The notes: a model not told the origin generated them from the sequence alone. A stretch of DNA of 64,000 nt from Gammaproteobacteria bacterium (GCA_029884455.1 JAOUHU010000007.1:1-64000), one strand, 5' to 3'. Shown: positions 19,101 through 27,884, counted from the stretch's first letter. Numbers and translations: made by a program.

Positions 19101-19181
19101 GAAGCAGATCCGAACTATAGTTTGCCGACCAACTACCAGGCACCGCGCAGTGTGCGGTTCGGGTTCAGCTATAACTTCTAA
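16131..19181 (+). CDS. TonB-dependent outer-membrane receptor with carboxypeptidase-regulatory-like domain (Oar-like)
   Basis: A 1016-residue receptor. The signal peptide covers about 1-25 (S-S-A-A-M-A-E). Residues about 28-112 form a CarboxypepD_reg-like Ig domain (A-N-A-E-V-T-V, G-T-Y-S-V-T-V-S-G-Q-G-Y). A TonB-box-like segment, I-E-E-I-Y-V-T-G, lies at about 118-125. The plug runs to about 245 (E-V-K-T-G-G-Y-Q-A-E-F-G-R-S-T-G-G-V-T-N-A-V-T-K-S-G). The remainder is a large barrel, ending in the outer-membrane signature R-F-G-F-S-Y-N-F. This is the Oar-like receptor subgroup, common in marine bacteria and usually linked to peptide or polymer uptake; the substrate cannot be read from sequence. 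A strong terminator follows. Next to it are sulfotransferase and halogenase/SapC genes, a combination often seen with such receptors. Confidence 0.93.
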   Translation: MANQTFKKSLLALAVGGICSSAAMAEDYTTGNLHAKIQDTAGNPIANAEVTVRSNKGVNRTATTDSAGNIRIPQLPIGTYSVTVSGQGYNELVTENIQVQIGSAGAFTFTMESEDSAIEEIYVTGVRQGSWDFNTTTTGITVDVGEVFSRAPLGRDATSVVLLAPGTSEGESGFATGQYGATGAMASFAGSSIGENVYYINGMNITNFRNFIGGSTIPFELFDQIEVKTGGYQAEFGRSTGGVTNAVTKSGSNDFEFGVNAYFSPDSLTEDRATTYTSANQFDERDNTDINVWGSGAIVQDKLFFFALYNARDITQFDCFSGGCEEQSGTDPFYAVKLDWVPVDGHRFEYTFFSDDQTREIKKWRYNAAGTAASGDVSTLKQASLSDLKAERISDSVYVNGGENQIFRYTAALTDWMTVSAMYGRNEYSRENYSDTDAPCLQDYRTGTPVYGVAGSNGDARNVGTWSVCQFETGEDIRDNYRVDADFYFEALGDHHVRVGWDKEELESNVNNIYSGDCWCRLYYNAASPTGQRWRVRHYYNDGGYTTDNGAMYIQDSWQITDNLTLNIGFRDETFENFNVEGDSYIKSENQLAPRLGFSWDPTGDGRNRIYGSWGEYYLPIATNTNIRLAGKEIYTQQYFQTTDVDQDGQPDYDANGQPILGPALSGLGYFADGSLPFAEAAHAEKLDPLYQSEYIIGFEHTFSDEWTVGIRYIKRDLTSLIEDVAIDFGVIQWANANGYGSDPALDAYTGFHQYALVNPGSDFRIATVEDFGGDGVIDWIDITTDMLPYPKGDRTYEAIDVTVEREWDEKWYLSLGYTWSESKGNYEGVVKSENNQDDAGLTQDFDQPGLTDGAYGPTPNDREHRLKGRVSYALSEQFMVAAAVYVEAPRQMGCIGDHPTDYFAWAYGAASWYCGGELTPRGSQMETDWRRQVDASFIWTPDFSMPGDGELVLRMDVFNLLDAGGITDRWEFGDIANSSDTAIGGTTLPEADPNYSLPTNYQAPRSVRFGFSYNF

Positions 19182-19211
19182 GGTTCTTTTCTTAGAAAAG
19201 TGTGATCAAAG

Positions 19212-19245
19212 ACCGCGGTCGGATTTCCGGCCGCGGTTTTTTTTT
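19212..19245 (+). terminator. Strong intrinsic terminator after the TonB receptor
   Basis: The arms at 19212-19222 and 19227-19237 form an 11-bp GC-rich stem with one G-T pair and a 4-base loop, and nine T residues (19237-19245) follow. It ends receptor transcription and also shows that the long open frame starting at 19202 cannot be translated from its first codon. Confidence 0.92.
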
Positions 19246-19258
19246 GAGGACTGGCCTT

Positions 19259-20665
19259 TTGGCAGCAACAGGTGTACAGGACGCGATACGGCTGATTCAG
19301 GGCGGCGAACGCGCGGCTGCGGTCGCCGTGATCTCGGCATTGCTTGCAACACGGCCGGCACTTAATGACCTCTGGCTGCCGCTTGCGAACGCAGCGCTGG
19401 GTATCGGCGAAATGTCGTTGGCCGAAGCGGCTGCACGCAACTACCTGGCTGTCAACAAACAGCAAACCCAGCGCCTGGTACAGTACGCCGGCGTGCTTGC
19501 TGAAACAGGCAAGCTGGACAAAGCGCTCAAGCTGGTCAGGCCGCAGCTGAAAAAAAATCCGGACGACGCGGCACTCAATCATTTTTGTGGCACCGTGTAC
19601 CAGCAGCAAGGCGAGCTGTCGCTGGCCGCGAAGCACCTGCGCAGGGCGCTCAAATCGGCGCGGCTGTCGGGTGCGAGCTGGCTGACACTGGCAGCCCAGC
19701 ACCGATTTACCGAGAACGATGCACTGCTCGATCGACTGCGGCTGTTGGCAGCAGACTTCGCACAGACGGAGCCTTTCAACCAGGTTCAGTATCACTTCGC
19801 GCTGGGCAAAGCCTTATTGGACGTCTCGGAAGATGACCTGGCTTTCGATGAATTCTCCGCTGGAGCCGTGCTCGCACCGGGGCGGCGCAACTACAACGCA
19901 GCGGGCGAGGCGGCATACGTCGACGCAGTTATCGCCGGCCATGCAAAATTGCCGCTGCCGCGGGCCTCAGAGTCAGAAGACAACCCTGCAATATTCCTGC
20001 TCGGTATGCCGCGTAGCGGCACAACATTGCTGCAGCGCATCCTCAGTGCGGCCAGGAATATCGCTGATGGCGGCGAGTTTGCCGGCATCGGCGTGGCGAG
20101 CATGGACTACAGGCGCGCACTGGCGTCTGGTGGCGCTCCAACACTGGACGAAGTCCACAGCAACTACTTGCACGTCTCAAAGGAGCGATTCGGCGGCAAC
20201 AGCAGAATCGTCGATAAATCGATCAACAATCTTTACTACGCTGGAATCATTGCGCATACCTTTCCAGCGGCACCGATTATTTTGCTTGAAAGAAATGCTC
20301 GAGATGTGGCGTGGTCCTGCTTCAGGACCTGTTTTAACCGGGGCATGCACTGGAGCTGGGCATTGGACGATATCGGGGCGCACCTTCGCGCAGAGCAGCG
20401 CCTGATGGAGCATTGGAAGACTGTTATGCCCGAGCGCCTCATTGTTGTGCAATATGAGAGGCTGGTGCGCGAGCCGCAGCAGGTGTTGCCGGATTTGTTT
20501 GCGCGTTGCGGCCTTGAATTCGGCGAGCATGTTTACAATTTTTACCAGCGCAAGAGCCCGGTCATGACAGCCAGCGTGGCGCAGGTGAACAGAGCTCTGA
20601 ATGCAAACTCGATCGGCTCTGCTGCGCGGGTAGCGCATCGGCTTATCCAACTTGGGGACATTTAA
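19259..20665 (+). CDS. TPR-domain sulfotransferase family protein
   Basis: About 468 residues. The open frame extends upstream through the terminator hairpin, so the start must lie after it. TTG at 19259 has GAGGA (19246-19250) eight bases upstream and is my choice; TTG 19244 is less likely. The N-terminal half is tetratricopeptide-like helices (L-V-Q-Y-A-G-V-L-A-E-T-G-K-L-D-K-A). The C-terminal half is a PAPS-dependent sulfotransferase domain with 5'-phosphate loop G-M-P-R-S-G-T-T-L-L-Q-R-I-L and the 3'-phosphate segment R-N-A-R-D-V-A-W-S. Because the terminator separates it from the receptor, it needs its own promoter or read-through. The acceptor substrate is unknown. A larger protein of the same type is encoded at 23061-25058. 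Confidence 0.85.
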   Translation: MAATGVQDAIRLIQGGERAAAVAVISALLATRPALNDLWLPLANAALGIGEMSLAEAAARNYLAVNKQQTQRLVQYAGVLAETGKLDKALKLVRPQLKKNPDDAALNHFCGTVYQQQGELSLAAKHLRRALKSARLSGASWLTLAAQHRFTENDALLDRLRLLAADFAQTEPFNQVQYHFALGKALLDVSEDDLAFDEFSAGAVLAPGRRNYNAAGEAAYVDAVIAGHAKLPLPRASESEDNPAIFLLGMPRSGTTLLQRILSAARNIADGGEFAGIGVASMDYRRALASGGAPTLDEVHSNYLHVSKERFGGNSRIVDKSINNLYYAGIIAHTFPAAPIILLERNARDVAWSCFRTCFNRGMHWSWALDDIGAHLRAEQRLMEHWKTVMPERLIVVQYERLVREPQQVLPDLFARCGLEFGEHVYNFYQRKSPVMTASVAQVNRALNANSIGSAARVAHRLIQLGDI

Positions 20666-20686
20666 GCTATTGAATATAAAAGGGTT

Positions 20687-22999
20687 TTAGGCAGTCTTCC
20701 GGCGGCGACTTTTGAGATGTATCAGGGTCGATATATGTGAGTGCGATGCGCGCATCAGGTAAATAAGTTCGAGGTAACCGCGCTCGTGCAGCTCGCGCAG
20801 TACCGATTTCGAAAGCGCTTTTTCTTTTTCCTCGCTTACGCCATAGAGGCCACCGAGCTGGCTCGACTTGCCGTCGCCCAGATCGATATTGATGCCCATT
20901 GGCACTATCAAGCCGTGTTCATCCAGTTTTGACAGGAATGCGTGGCAGGCCTTGGTGCCGTGAATAAGCTCGTTCAGAATTGCGGTAATCTTGTGCAGAT
21001 ACGGCGAAGCCTCGCCGTGGCCGACAAAAAGTGGCTCACCCATATCGTCGCGCACGCGACGACTCTTGGCATCGATCAGGATCAACATCTGTCCGGTCTG
21101 GGTTCGCGCGGACTGGCTTTGTTCATCCGGCTGAATCCTGACCACGAACGGGCGTCTCTGGATATGCAGTGGTATGTAGCCCGCCGCCCACTCATCGCCG
21201 TTGAGAAACAGGTTTTCACCCTCCTCGAAGCCGAACAATGCACAGAGGCTGTATTCGTTGGTGCTGCTGTCCCTGTTTATAAAAATCGGGTAATGAGCAA
21301 CCAGGTTTCGAAACTCGCGCGGCACCACCGTTACCATACTGACATCGTCGCCGTATTCCGCGCCGCTGGCTGTTACGATCCGCGTGTTGCGGTGCCTGGT
21401 GCTGTCCAAAAGAGTGAATTCGCTGCCACCAAAACGCTTGCCACTGGTCGCATCCTTGTCGTCGCGACCCGATATCCGGTTCAGCAGTTCACGATTGCCT
21501 GGTAAAGACGCGCCGAGGCGATTCCTGACACGCTCGGCCTCCTTGAATTGCCGCTCGGCGAAGTTTCTCGCAGCATCCGAGCTGCCGAGGTGGCTGCCCG
21601 CGGTACGAAACCCCATGCCATAAAGGACATATTGGTAGCTGGCGGCGCCAAACACCTCTTCGCGCTGATCGAAATCGCTATGCCATGGGTACTGGGTTTT
21701 CCACAACGTCAACAGCTCCTGCAGGCTGTCCGGGATGGTTTCGGGCTTACGATTGTCCAGCCAAAACGCACTGTCGTCACGCGCACTGAGCACGTAGTGC
21801 AATTTCAGGAAGTCGATTATGCGCTTCCAGCGGTACTGAAACTTGTCGTTGAAACGCCGCGCGACAATATCCATCGCCTCGCGTGTCACCGGCATCTGCT
21901 CGGCGATCATCTGTGCCGACAATTCGACCAGCACCAGCGCTGACGCTTCCAATGGTTCAAGGAAACCTGCAGATAAACCGACCGCAACGCAGTTGCGGTG
22001 CCAGAATTTCTCGCGGTGCCCCGAGCGAACGTCTATCTTCCGGATTTCGATCTGTTCGACATCAGCCACCGAGTCATTCAGATACGCACGCAATGCAGCC
22101 TCCGCCGTATCCTGGCTCGAATGCCGGCTGGAATAAACATGCCCGACACCCCGCCGCGTGGACAATCCGATGTCCCAAATCCACCCGGCCTGCTGGGCCG
22201 TGGCTATGGTCGCGGAGGCGATCGGGCTGTTGTCATCCGCATACGGAACCTGCACGGCAAGCGCGGTATCGACAAACAGGATGTCCTTCTTGTCCACGTG
22301 CCGCACGCCAAAGTGCTCGCCAAGCAATAGTGACGCGAAACCAGTGCAATCAATAAACAGGTCGCCCTGGATGCTGTCGTTGGCGCCAGTACTCACCGAG
22401 GTGATGTCACCGTTGTCCGCGGCGTTCACACGGATGACGTCGTCAACTACATGTCGAACACCGAGCTTCTCGACGCAATGCCGTTTCAGAAATGATGAAA
22501 AAGCACCGGCATTCAGGTGATAGGCATAGTTGGCGGGCGCCGCGTAATCCGGCGTGCCGAAATGCTTGGGCGCGCGACCCTGCTCGCAAAGATAGGGCTG
22601 GGCACAGACGGCGTCCGCAAACGCCATGCCACGATCATCATGATGCCACGCCGGGGCGAGGTTGCCCTCGAGGAAGCCCTGCGGAAAGGTGAATGGGTGA
22701 TAGTAGACGTCGTCGGCCGCACCATTTTTCCAGCCGACAAACTTTGACCCCTGTTTGAAGGAAACGTCGCATTCGCGGATAAAGTCCCGTTCGGCGATGC
22801 CCATTGTTCTTAAGGTGTCACGCATCGTCGGCCAGGTGCCCTCGCCAACACCGATAGTGCCAATACTGGCTGATTCGATCAGCGTGACCTGGAGACGTTC
22901 GTCACTGCCCGACTGATGTTTTGCTGCAATCGTTCCCGCCGTGATCCAGCCGGCTGTACCGCCACCGACGATAACGACTTGTCTTATGCTGTTGCCCAT
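20687..22999 (-). CDS. Flavin-dependent tryptophan halogenase-type protein fused to a SapC domain
   Basis: A 770-residue protein from ATG 22999 (an in-frame TTG at 23014 is possible). Residues 1-520 match flavin-dependent tryptophan halogenases: FAD loop G-G-G-T-A-G at 12-17, the active-site Lys82 in F-K-Q-G-S-K-F (PrnA Lys79 equivalent), W-I-W-D-I-G at 273-278 in place of the usual W-x-W-x-I-P, and G-F-L-E-P-L-E-A-S near 345. Residues about 525-765 look like a SapC-family domain (V-V-P-R-E-F-R-N-L, L-F-G-F-E-E-G-E-N-L-F-L, Y-I-P, R-R-P-F-V-V). These are normally separate neighbouring genes. The missing Pro in the WxWxIP motif leaves true halogenation open. Sulfotransferase genes flank it. 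Confidence 0.85.
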   Translation of the reverse strand: MGNSIRQVVIVGGGTAGWITAGTIAAKHQSGSDERLQVTLIESASIGTIGVGEGTWPTMRDTLRTMGIAERDFIRECDVSFKQGSKFVGWKNGAADDVYYHPFTFPQGFLEGNLAPAWHHDDRGMAFADAVCAQPYLCEQGRAPKHFGTPDYAAPANYAYHLNAGAFSSFLKRHCVEKLGVRHVVDDVIRVNAADNGDITSVSTGANDSIQGDLFIDCTGFASLLLGEHFGVRHVDKKDILFVDTALAVQVPYADDNSPIASATIATAQQAGWIWDIGLSTRRGVGHVYSSRHSSQDTAEAALRAYLNDSVADVEQIEIRKIDVRSGHREKFWHRNCVAVGLSAGFLEPLEASALVLVELSAQMIAEQMPVTREAMDIVARRFNDKFQYRWKRIIDFLKLHYVLSARDDSAFWLDNRKPETIPDSLQELLTLWKTQYPWHSDFDQREEVFGAASYQYVLYGMGFRTAGSHLGSSDAARNFAERQFKEAERVRNRLGASLPGNRELLNRISGRDDKDATSGKRFGGSEFTLLDSTRHRNTRIVTASGAEYGDDVSMVTVVPREFRNLVAHYPIFINRDSSTNEYSLCALFGFEEGENLFLNGDEWAAGYIPLHIQRRPFVVRIQPDEQSQSARTQTGQMLILIDAKSRRVRDDMGEPLFVGHGEASPYLHKITAILNELIHGTKACHAFLSKLDEHGLIVPMGINIDLGDGKSSQLGGLYGVSEEKEKALSKSVLRELHERGYLELIYLMRASHSHISTLIHLKSRRRKTA

Positions 23000-23060
23000 G
23001 GGACTGTCCACCAATTCGTTTTTTGCTTACAAGGGTTTCGAAACTATAAGAATAGAGGGG

Positions 23061-25058
23061 TTACCGCAACAATGTCTCGAACTCCGCGATTTCGTCGCGC
23101 AGCGTGGACTGCAGCGTACCCAGGTTGCTCTCGAAATTGCGCCAGTAGTCGAGTTGCCGGTCGGAAATTGGCTGCCGAACCTGCTCCGAACTCGGCGTCC
23201 GGATTGCCCTGACCGTGCTTTCCGGAGCGAGACAGGCTGGCTCGAAGTCCAGGCCGCAGAACTGCAGCAATTTGCGTATTTCGACGTCAGGTTTGGTCAC
23301 AAGGTTTTCATAGACCAGCTCATGCACGTGCCCGGGCAGCACGCCATGCCAGTGCCGCATCAGGCGCCGGTAACCCCGGTAATAGGCAGCAAGATCTTCG
23401 AGCGCATAGCTAAACGACTGGCCCGCGGCGAATCGCTGCTTGAATACGCTCAGGCAGGTATCAAGCGGATGGCGCACCACGTCAATGAATATCGCCTTTG
23501 GCAGCAGCAGGTGAATTAGCCCCAGGTGCACGAAGTTGTTCGGCATTTTGTCGGTAAATCGCGGTGCCTGCTGCCGATACAGTGCGGCCGACTCGAGATA
23601 GCGAACGGCAAATTGATCCAGCTCCTGTGGCTGCAAATTGCGCACTGACTCCGGATACGTGCCAATGTCGTCAGCACGAATCTGCAACTCGCGGACGTAG
23701 TGCTCGATGAATGGCAGTTCCATTGTGGCGTCGACACTGGAATGCGAAGCGAGAATCTGCTCGACCAGCGTCGAACCTGATCGCGGCATGCCGACAATGA
23801 AAATCGGTGCATCAGGCGCTGCAGTTGATCGGCCGGACAGCGCCAGCAGTCCGGCGTCAAAAACCGCCGCGATGCGATCAATCTCCTGCGAGTAAAGCGC
23901 CGCATTGAATGAAGACAGGCGCTTGTGAATCTGGTTGCCCTTGGTGTAGTAAGCGAACGCGGCCGGAAAATCGCCGCGATCTTCCTTGGCCTTGGCGAGA
24001 GCAAAGTATATCGGTGCTGCGTTATGCAGGCTGGTCGAGTCCCGGTCGAGTGACCTCGTCATGCGGGCGACAAGCTGGTCGTTGAACTTGAAGGTCTTCA
24101 GGTTGCTCAAGCCCCAGTACGCCTCGCCGTTCATGCCTTCAAAGCGCAAGGCGTCGAGAAAGGTCTTAATGCTTGCCTCGCGATCGCCGATAATTCTCTG
24201 GATGTTGCCGATTGAGACGCAGGCGCGCGGCTGGTTTGGCTCCAGGCTGAGCGATTGGCGAAATGCAGCAATCGCTTCACTGTGCTGCATCAGTAACTCG
24301 TTCGCCGTACCCAGCATGTTCCAGGCCAGCAACGATGTCGGATGAACCTCAACCAGCGTCTGTAGCGTGGTGCGCGCCAGCGGCACGCGATTTGTCATCA
24401 GGAATAGCTGCGACAGTCCCAGCAGCAGGGTGGGCCAGTAACGTGTTCGGTTACGAATCTGCGCAAACAGGCGCTCGGCTTCAAGCCAGTTTTCGGATGC
24501 CATCGCCAGCACTTCCATGCCCGCCAGTGCCTCGACGTGATTCGGGTCCTGCTCAAGTATGTGCCGGAAAATCCGCTCCGCCTTGGCGAAATCGGATTCA
24601 TTGATTGAGCGCTTGCACTGATCGATCTGAACACGAAAAGGATCGTTGTCAACAGCAGCAGAATACGCGTCGCGGGCCTCGGCGAATTTGCGTTGTTCGA
24701 CCAGCACGTCCCCCAGCAAGAACCAGCCAGGCGTCAAGGTGGGCACATTCCCAAGCACCTCGCGCAGCAGCAGCTCCGCCTGCGCCAGCTCTCCGGCCTG
24801 GCTCAGGGCCCGGCCCAGGTCCAGGACCCGGACCGGATTCCTGTTGCTGTCATCGAAAAGCTGCTGGAACTCTTGCACAGCCTCGGCTGCTCGATCCTGC
24901 TGCAACAGCGCGACACCCAGCGTCCTGCGCGCGCCGTCGTTGGCTGGCGCTGTCCGCAAGATGGCCCGGGCATGCTGCTCGGCCAGCTGTGGCTGACCTT
25001 CCTCTAGCAGTTGTGTAGCTCGCAACAGCTCCGCCTGTACATTGTCAGATGTTGGCAC
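23061..25058 (-). CDS. Large TPR-domain sulfotransferase
   Basis: A 665-residue protein starting at GTG. Residues 1-380 are about ten tetratricopeptide repeats (A-E-Q-H-A-R-A-I-L-R, A-E-A-V-Q-E-F-Q-Q-L-F, A-I-A-A-F-R-Q-S-L-S-L-E-P-N). Residues about 410-660 are a sulfotransferase domain with I-F-I-V-G-M-P-R-S-G-S-T-L-V-E-Q-I-L and V-V-R-H-P-L-D-T-C-L-S-V-F, the two PAPS-contacting segments. It is on the same strand as, and 61 bases upstream of, the halogenase/SapC gene, so the two are probably co-transcribed. No signal peptide is visible, so it acts in the cytoplasm unless exported by another route. Substrate unknown. Confidence 0.92.
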   Translation of the reverse strand: MPTSDNVQAELLRATQLLEEGQPQLAEQHARAILRTAPANDGARRTLGVALLQQDRAAEAVQEFQQLFDDSNRNPVRVLDLGRALSQAGELAQAELLLREVLGNVPTLTPGWFLLGDVLVEQRKFAEARDAYSAAVDNDPFRVQIDQCKRSINESDFAKAERIFRHILEQDPNHVEALAGMEVLAMASENWLEAERLFAQIRNRTRYWPTLLLGLSQLFLMTNRVPLARTTLQTLVEVHPTSLLAWNMLGTANELLMQHSEAIAAFRQSLSLEPNQPRACVSIGNIQRIIGDREASIKTFLDALRFEGMNGEAYWGLSNLKTFKFNDQLVARMTRSLDRDSTSLHNAAPIYFALAKAKEDRGDFPAAFAYYTKGNQIHKRLSSFNAALYSQEIDRIAAVFDAGLLALSGRSTAAPDAPIFIVGMPRSGSTLVEQILASHSSVDATMELPFIEHYVRELQIRADDIGTYPESVRNLQPQELDQFAVRYLESAALYRQQAPRFTDKMPNNFVHLGLIHLLLPKAIFIDVVRHPLDTCLSVFKQRFAAGQSFSYALEDLAAYYRGYRRLMRHWHGVLPGHVHELVYENLVTKPDVEIRKLLQFCGLDFEPACLAPESTVRAIRTPSSEQVRQPISDRQLDYWRNFESNLGTLQSTLRDEIAEFETLLR

Positions 25059-25138
25059 TATTCATTCCGTCGTGCTTGGGGGCCGCCTATTTTACGACAG
25101 CTGGGGTCCGCTTGCGCGGTTATGCTGCTGGCGGGCTG

Positions 25139-26902
25139 TCAGTGCCGCGGAATTGGCTCGCCAAGTATCAGCGCGCGAACATACTTGACCGGTGGCGAGC
25201 CATAGCTCAGCGCCTGGTCGTGGTAGCGGCGCAGCGTGAATTCCTCGCCCCAGGCCGCTTCCACAGCGCGACGCATCTCGATATGTTCCTGGTAGCCGAC
25301 GAAGTAGGTCGACAGTTGCGCCGCGGTTAACTGGGCGCGTACCCACTTGCCGGCGGCCTCGCGCTCTTCCTGGAAACCACCTTCTATCATTAGCTTCATC
25401 GCCGCGTCGCGGGTCATGCCGTCGACATGAATTGCGGAGTCGATGATCGCATTCGTTACAGCACGCAAATACCATTTGAGATTGATCAGGCGCATCAGTG
25501 GATCATGATTGAGGTAGCCTTCGTCGATCATGACGCGTTCTGCGTACACGGCCCAGCCCTCAATGAATGGACCCGAGCCAAGCACCGCGCGCAACGTCGA
25601 TGGGTAGCGGTTGCTCAAAGCCAGCTGCAGGTAATGGCCGGGAACACCTTCATGAATCGTCAGGTCCTGGATGGAATACAGGTTGTATTCGCGCAGGAAT
25701 GAATTGACCTGTGTCTCAGTCCAGTCGCCCGGCAAGGGCGCCACTGCATAGAATGCGGCCTGACCCTGGTCCAGCGGTCCGGGGGCATCGAGATAGGCGA
25801 CCGATACACCACGTTGAAACTCCGGCATGATAATGATCTCGACCGGATCATCCGGCATCGTGACAATATTTTTTTCGATCACGAAGTCGGTAGCTTGCTG
25901 CAATTGCTGCTTTGCGATCTCAACGATTCCATCAGGTGGCGGCAATTGTTGGTAAGCCTGCTCCAGCGCGGCGCGAATTATCACCTGCTTGTATGGTTCA
26001 TCAGGTGAATCGGGAAATGATGTAAACGGATGTGCACGCAGGTACACCTCCTTCGCTATCTCATACATCTGGCCGCGTACTGCTTCGTATTCACTTTCAG
26101 CGCGCGTTTTTATGTCGCGGCGTCCGAGCGGCGAATCGAGTGCAAATGCAAGCTTCTTGTCATAAAGTTCCGCACCGACCCGGAAGTCGCCGGCGGCCTG
26201 TGGCAGTAACTCCTGTTCCAGCCAGTTCTGGTGCAGCGCAATCGCATCCTTGGCAATTTCTATCGCGCTGTTAAGACGCGTGCGAGTCGTGGCCGAAACT
26301 GCAGCCATCTGTGGCGCGATCATCGAGTCAATAATCGAGATCAGCCCCTGGTTCTGCTGCACGGCAGTTTCAGCGTGAATTTTTGGTACACGTGCAGGTT
26401 CAATAGAGCTGCGAGCCTGCGACAGGAATTGCGGCAGTTGTTCCATTCTCGCAGCTGCATTGGCAAGTCGTGTTTCTAGCGGCGCAAAGTCACGAGCAAC
26501 GAGTCCATAAATGGCATTGCCAGAAACGTTGACATAGTAGAGTGGGTTCCATGCCCATTCCCGCAAAGTCTCGATCGCCCAGATCCGTGAATCAAGTTCA
26601 TTACGCAGCAGCTCGGCATCAACCTGGTTCGCACGCGACAACTCGTCACGATCGATAGCCGCAAGTGCGCTGCGATGTTCGACATAGCGCGCCAGCGTTC
26701 TTTCGCGCGCCGCAGTATCGACCTGGTCCAGCTGGTCATCAGCGCTATGATCCCCGGTGAGCGTGGCAGAAACCGGTGAAAACACTGCCAGATCGCCAAT
26801 AAAATCTGTGGCGAGTTTTTCGAAAACCGAATCTTCCCGTTCAGCGCCGAACGCGAGCAACGGCATGAGTAGGAACGCAAGCGTCGATCTGGCTATGGTC
26901 AT
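25139..26902 (-). CDS. DUF885 family secreted metallopeptidase-like protein
   Basis: A 587-residue protein from ATG 26902 (GTG 26908 is in frame). The signal peptide spans about 1-20. The family hallmark H-E-G-V-P-G-H-Y, a variant of the HExxH-type zinc motif, lies at about residue 410, and the N-terminal half is helical with many Arg/Glu pairs as in other DUF885 members. Such proteins are thought to be zinc carboxypeptidase-like enzymes, but few have been assayed. It is divergent from the L,D-transpeptidase gene. The product is probably periplasmic. Confidence 0.88.
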   Translation of the reverse strand: MTIARSTLAFLLMPLLAFGAEREDSVFEKLATDFIGDLAVFSPVSATLTGDHSADDQLDQVDTAARERTLARYVEHRSALAAIDRDELSRANQVDAELLRNELDSRIWAIETLREWAWNPLYYVNVSGNAIYGLVARDFAPLETRLANAAARMEQLPQFLSQARSSIEPARVPKIHAETAVQQNQGLISIIDSMIAPQMAAVSATTRTRLNSAIEIAKDAIALHQNWLEQELLPQAAGDFRVGAELYDKKLAFALDSPLGRRDIKTRAESEYEAVRGQMYEIAKEVYLRAHPFTSFPDSPDEPYKQVIIRAALEQAYQQLPPPDGIVEIAKQQLQQATDFVIEKNIVTMPDDPVEIIIMPEFQRGVSVAYLDAPGPLDQGQAAFYAVAPLPGDWTETQVNSFLREYNLYSIQDLTIHEGVPGHYLQLALSNRYPSTLRAVLGSGPFIEGWAVYAERVMIDEGYLNHDPLMRLINLKWYLRAVTNAIIDSAIHVDGMTRDAAMKLMIEGGFQEEREAAGKWVRAQLTAAQLSTYFVGYQEHIEMRRAVEAAWGEEFTLRRYHDQALSYGSPPVKYVRALILGEPIPRH

Positions 26903-26987
26903 GGACACGGTGGGTCACCGGAAATACAGGATTGATGCGCAACAACATAGCATGGAGACGGATTCCGGGCAGCTGTATTATCGATCC

Positions 26988-27884
26988 ATGTTGCGCCGCT
27001 TACTCTACTGGATTGTGCTTTTGCCGTGTGTCATCGCGGCGCAGGAAGCTGCCGTTCCGGCATACGTACTATTGCTGCCGCCGAGCGTACAAACGGTGCT
27101 GATCGCGGAGACCGATACAGCGACTTTATACCGCTATACGGCCAGCGATAGCGGGCTGGTGCCGGCCGACCAGCAGCGCATGTCGGTCGGCCAGGATGGC
27201 GTTGGCAAGCAAAATGCAGGGGATCGCAGAACACCACTTGGTGTCTATTTTGTTGCCGAGGAACTTGATACCCGCACGCTGCATGAAAAATACGGCCCGG
27301 TCGCGTTCCCGCTGGACTACCCGAATGCCTGGGATACGCTCAATAACAGGAGCGGCTACGGCATCTGGATACACGGCGTGGCGCCAAACACCTGGCCGCG
27401 GCCGGAACGTGATACCGATGGCTGCATCGCGCTGGACAACGAGTCCCTGCTGGTATTGCGGCGCTATCTTGTGCCGACGCAAACGCCGGTTATTGTCACT
27501 CGCGGTCTTGGCCTCACAAGTCATGCGGAGCTGGCGCGCATGCGCGAACAATTACTCGCTGCCCTGCAGTCCTGGGTGGAGAGCTATCGCGCCGGTGACT
27601 GGCACAGGTTCCTGGGATTGTACGCGGACGATTTCAACTACCGCGGCATGAGCCGCTCTGAGTGGTCGGTGTATCGCCTGCAGTCGGCCGGCAATCGGCA
27701 GCTTTCGGACTTCGCCGTCGATGAAGTCATGTTGCTCAAGGATCCGGACGAGCCAGGCCTATATATCAGCCGATTTCAGCAAAAAATGGCCGCGGACGGC
27801 CATTTGCTTGCCATTACGAAACGCCTTTACTGGCGCGAGACCGACAGTGGTGAGCTGAAAATCGTCGCTGAAGACAACGGCTAG
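26988..27884 (+). CDS. L,D-transpeptidase (YkuD) with C-terminal NTF2/SnoaL-like domain
   Basis: A 298-residue periplasmic enzyme. The open frame begins at 26757, inside the opposite DUF885 gene, but the ATG at 26988 gives an immediate signal peptide (M-L-R-R-L-L-Y-W-I-V-L-L-P, cleavage near A-A-Q) and is preferred. The YkuD catalytic domain covers about 25-165 with His129 and the nucleophile Cys146 in T-D-G-C-I-A-L; Asp stands two places before Cys where most family members have His, a known variant in the erfK/ybiS-related group with this layout. The C-terminal 110 residues (W-V-E-S-Y-R-A-G-D-W onward) are NTF2/SnoaL-like. It would cross-link peptidoglycan or attach proteins to it. The stop overlaps the convergent dsbA-like gene by four bases. 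Confidence 0.88.
   Translation: MLRRLLYWIVLLPCVIAAQEAAVPAYVLLLPPSVQTVLIAETDTATLYRYTASDSGLVPADQQRMSVGQDGVGKQNAGDRRTPLGVYFVAEELDTRTLHEKYGPVAFPLDYPNAWDTLNNRSGYGIWIHGVAPNTWPRPERDTDGCIALDNESLLVLRRYLVPTQTPVIVTRGLGLTSHAELARMREQLLAALQSWVESYRAGDWHRFLGLYADDFNYRGMSRSEWSVYRLQSAGNRQLSDFAVDEVMLLKDPDEPGLYISRFQQKMAADGHLLAITKRLYWRETDSGELKIVAEDNG

Noticed and set aside
26757-26987. N-terminal extension of the L,D-transpeptidase frame
   Set aside because: It runs antisense through the DUF885 signal peptide and would bury the transpeptidase's own signal peptide.
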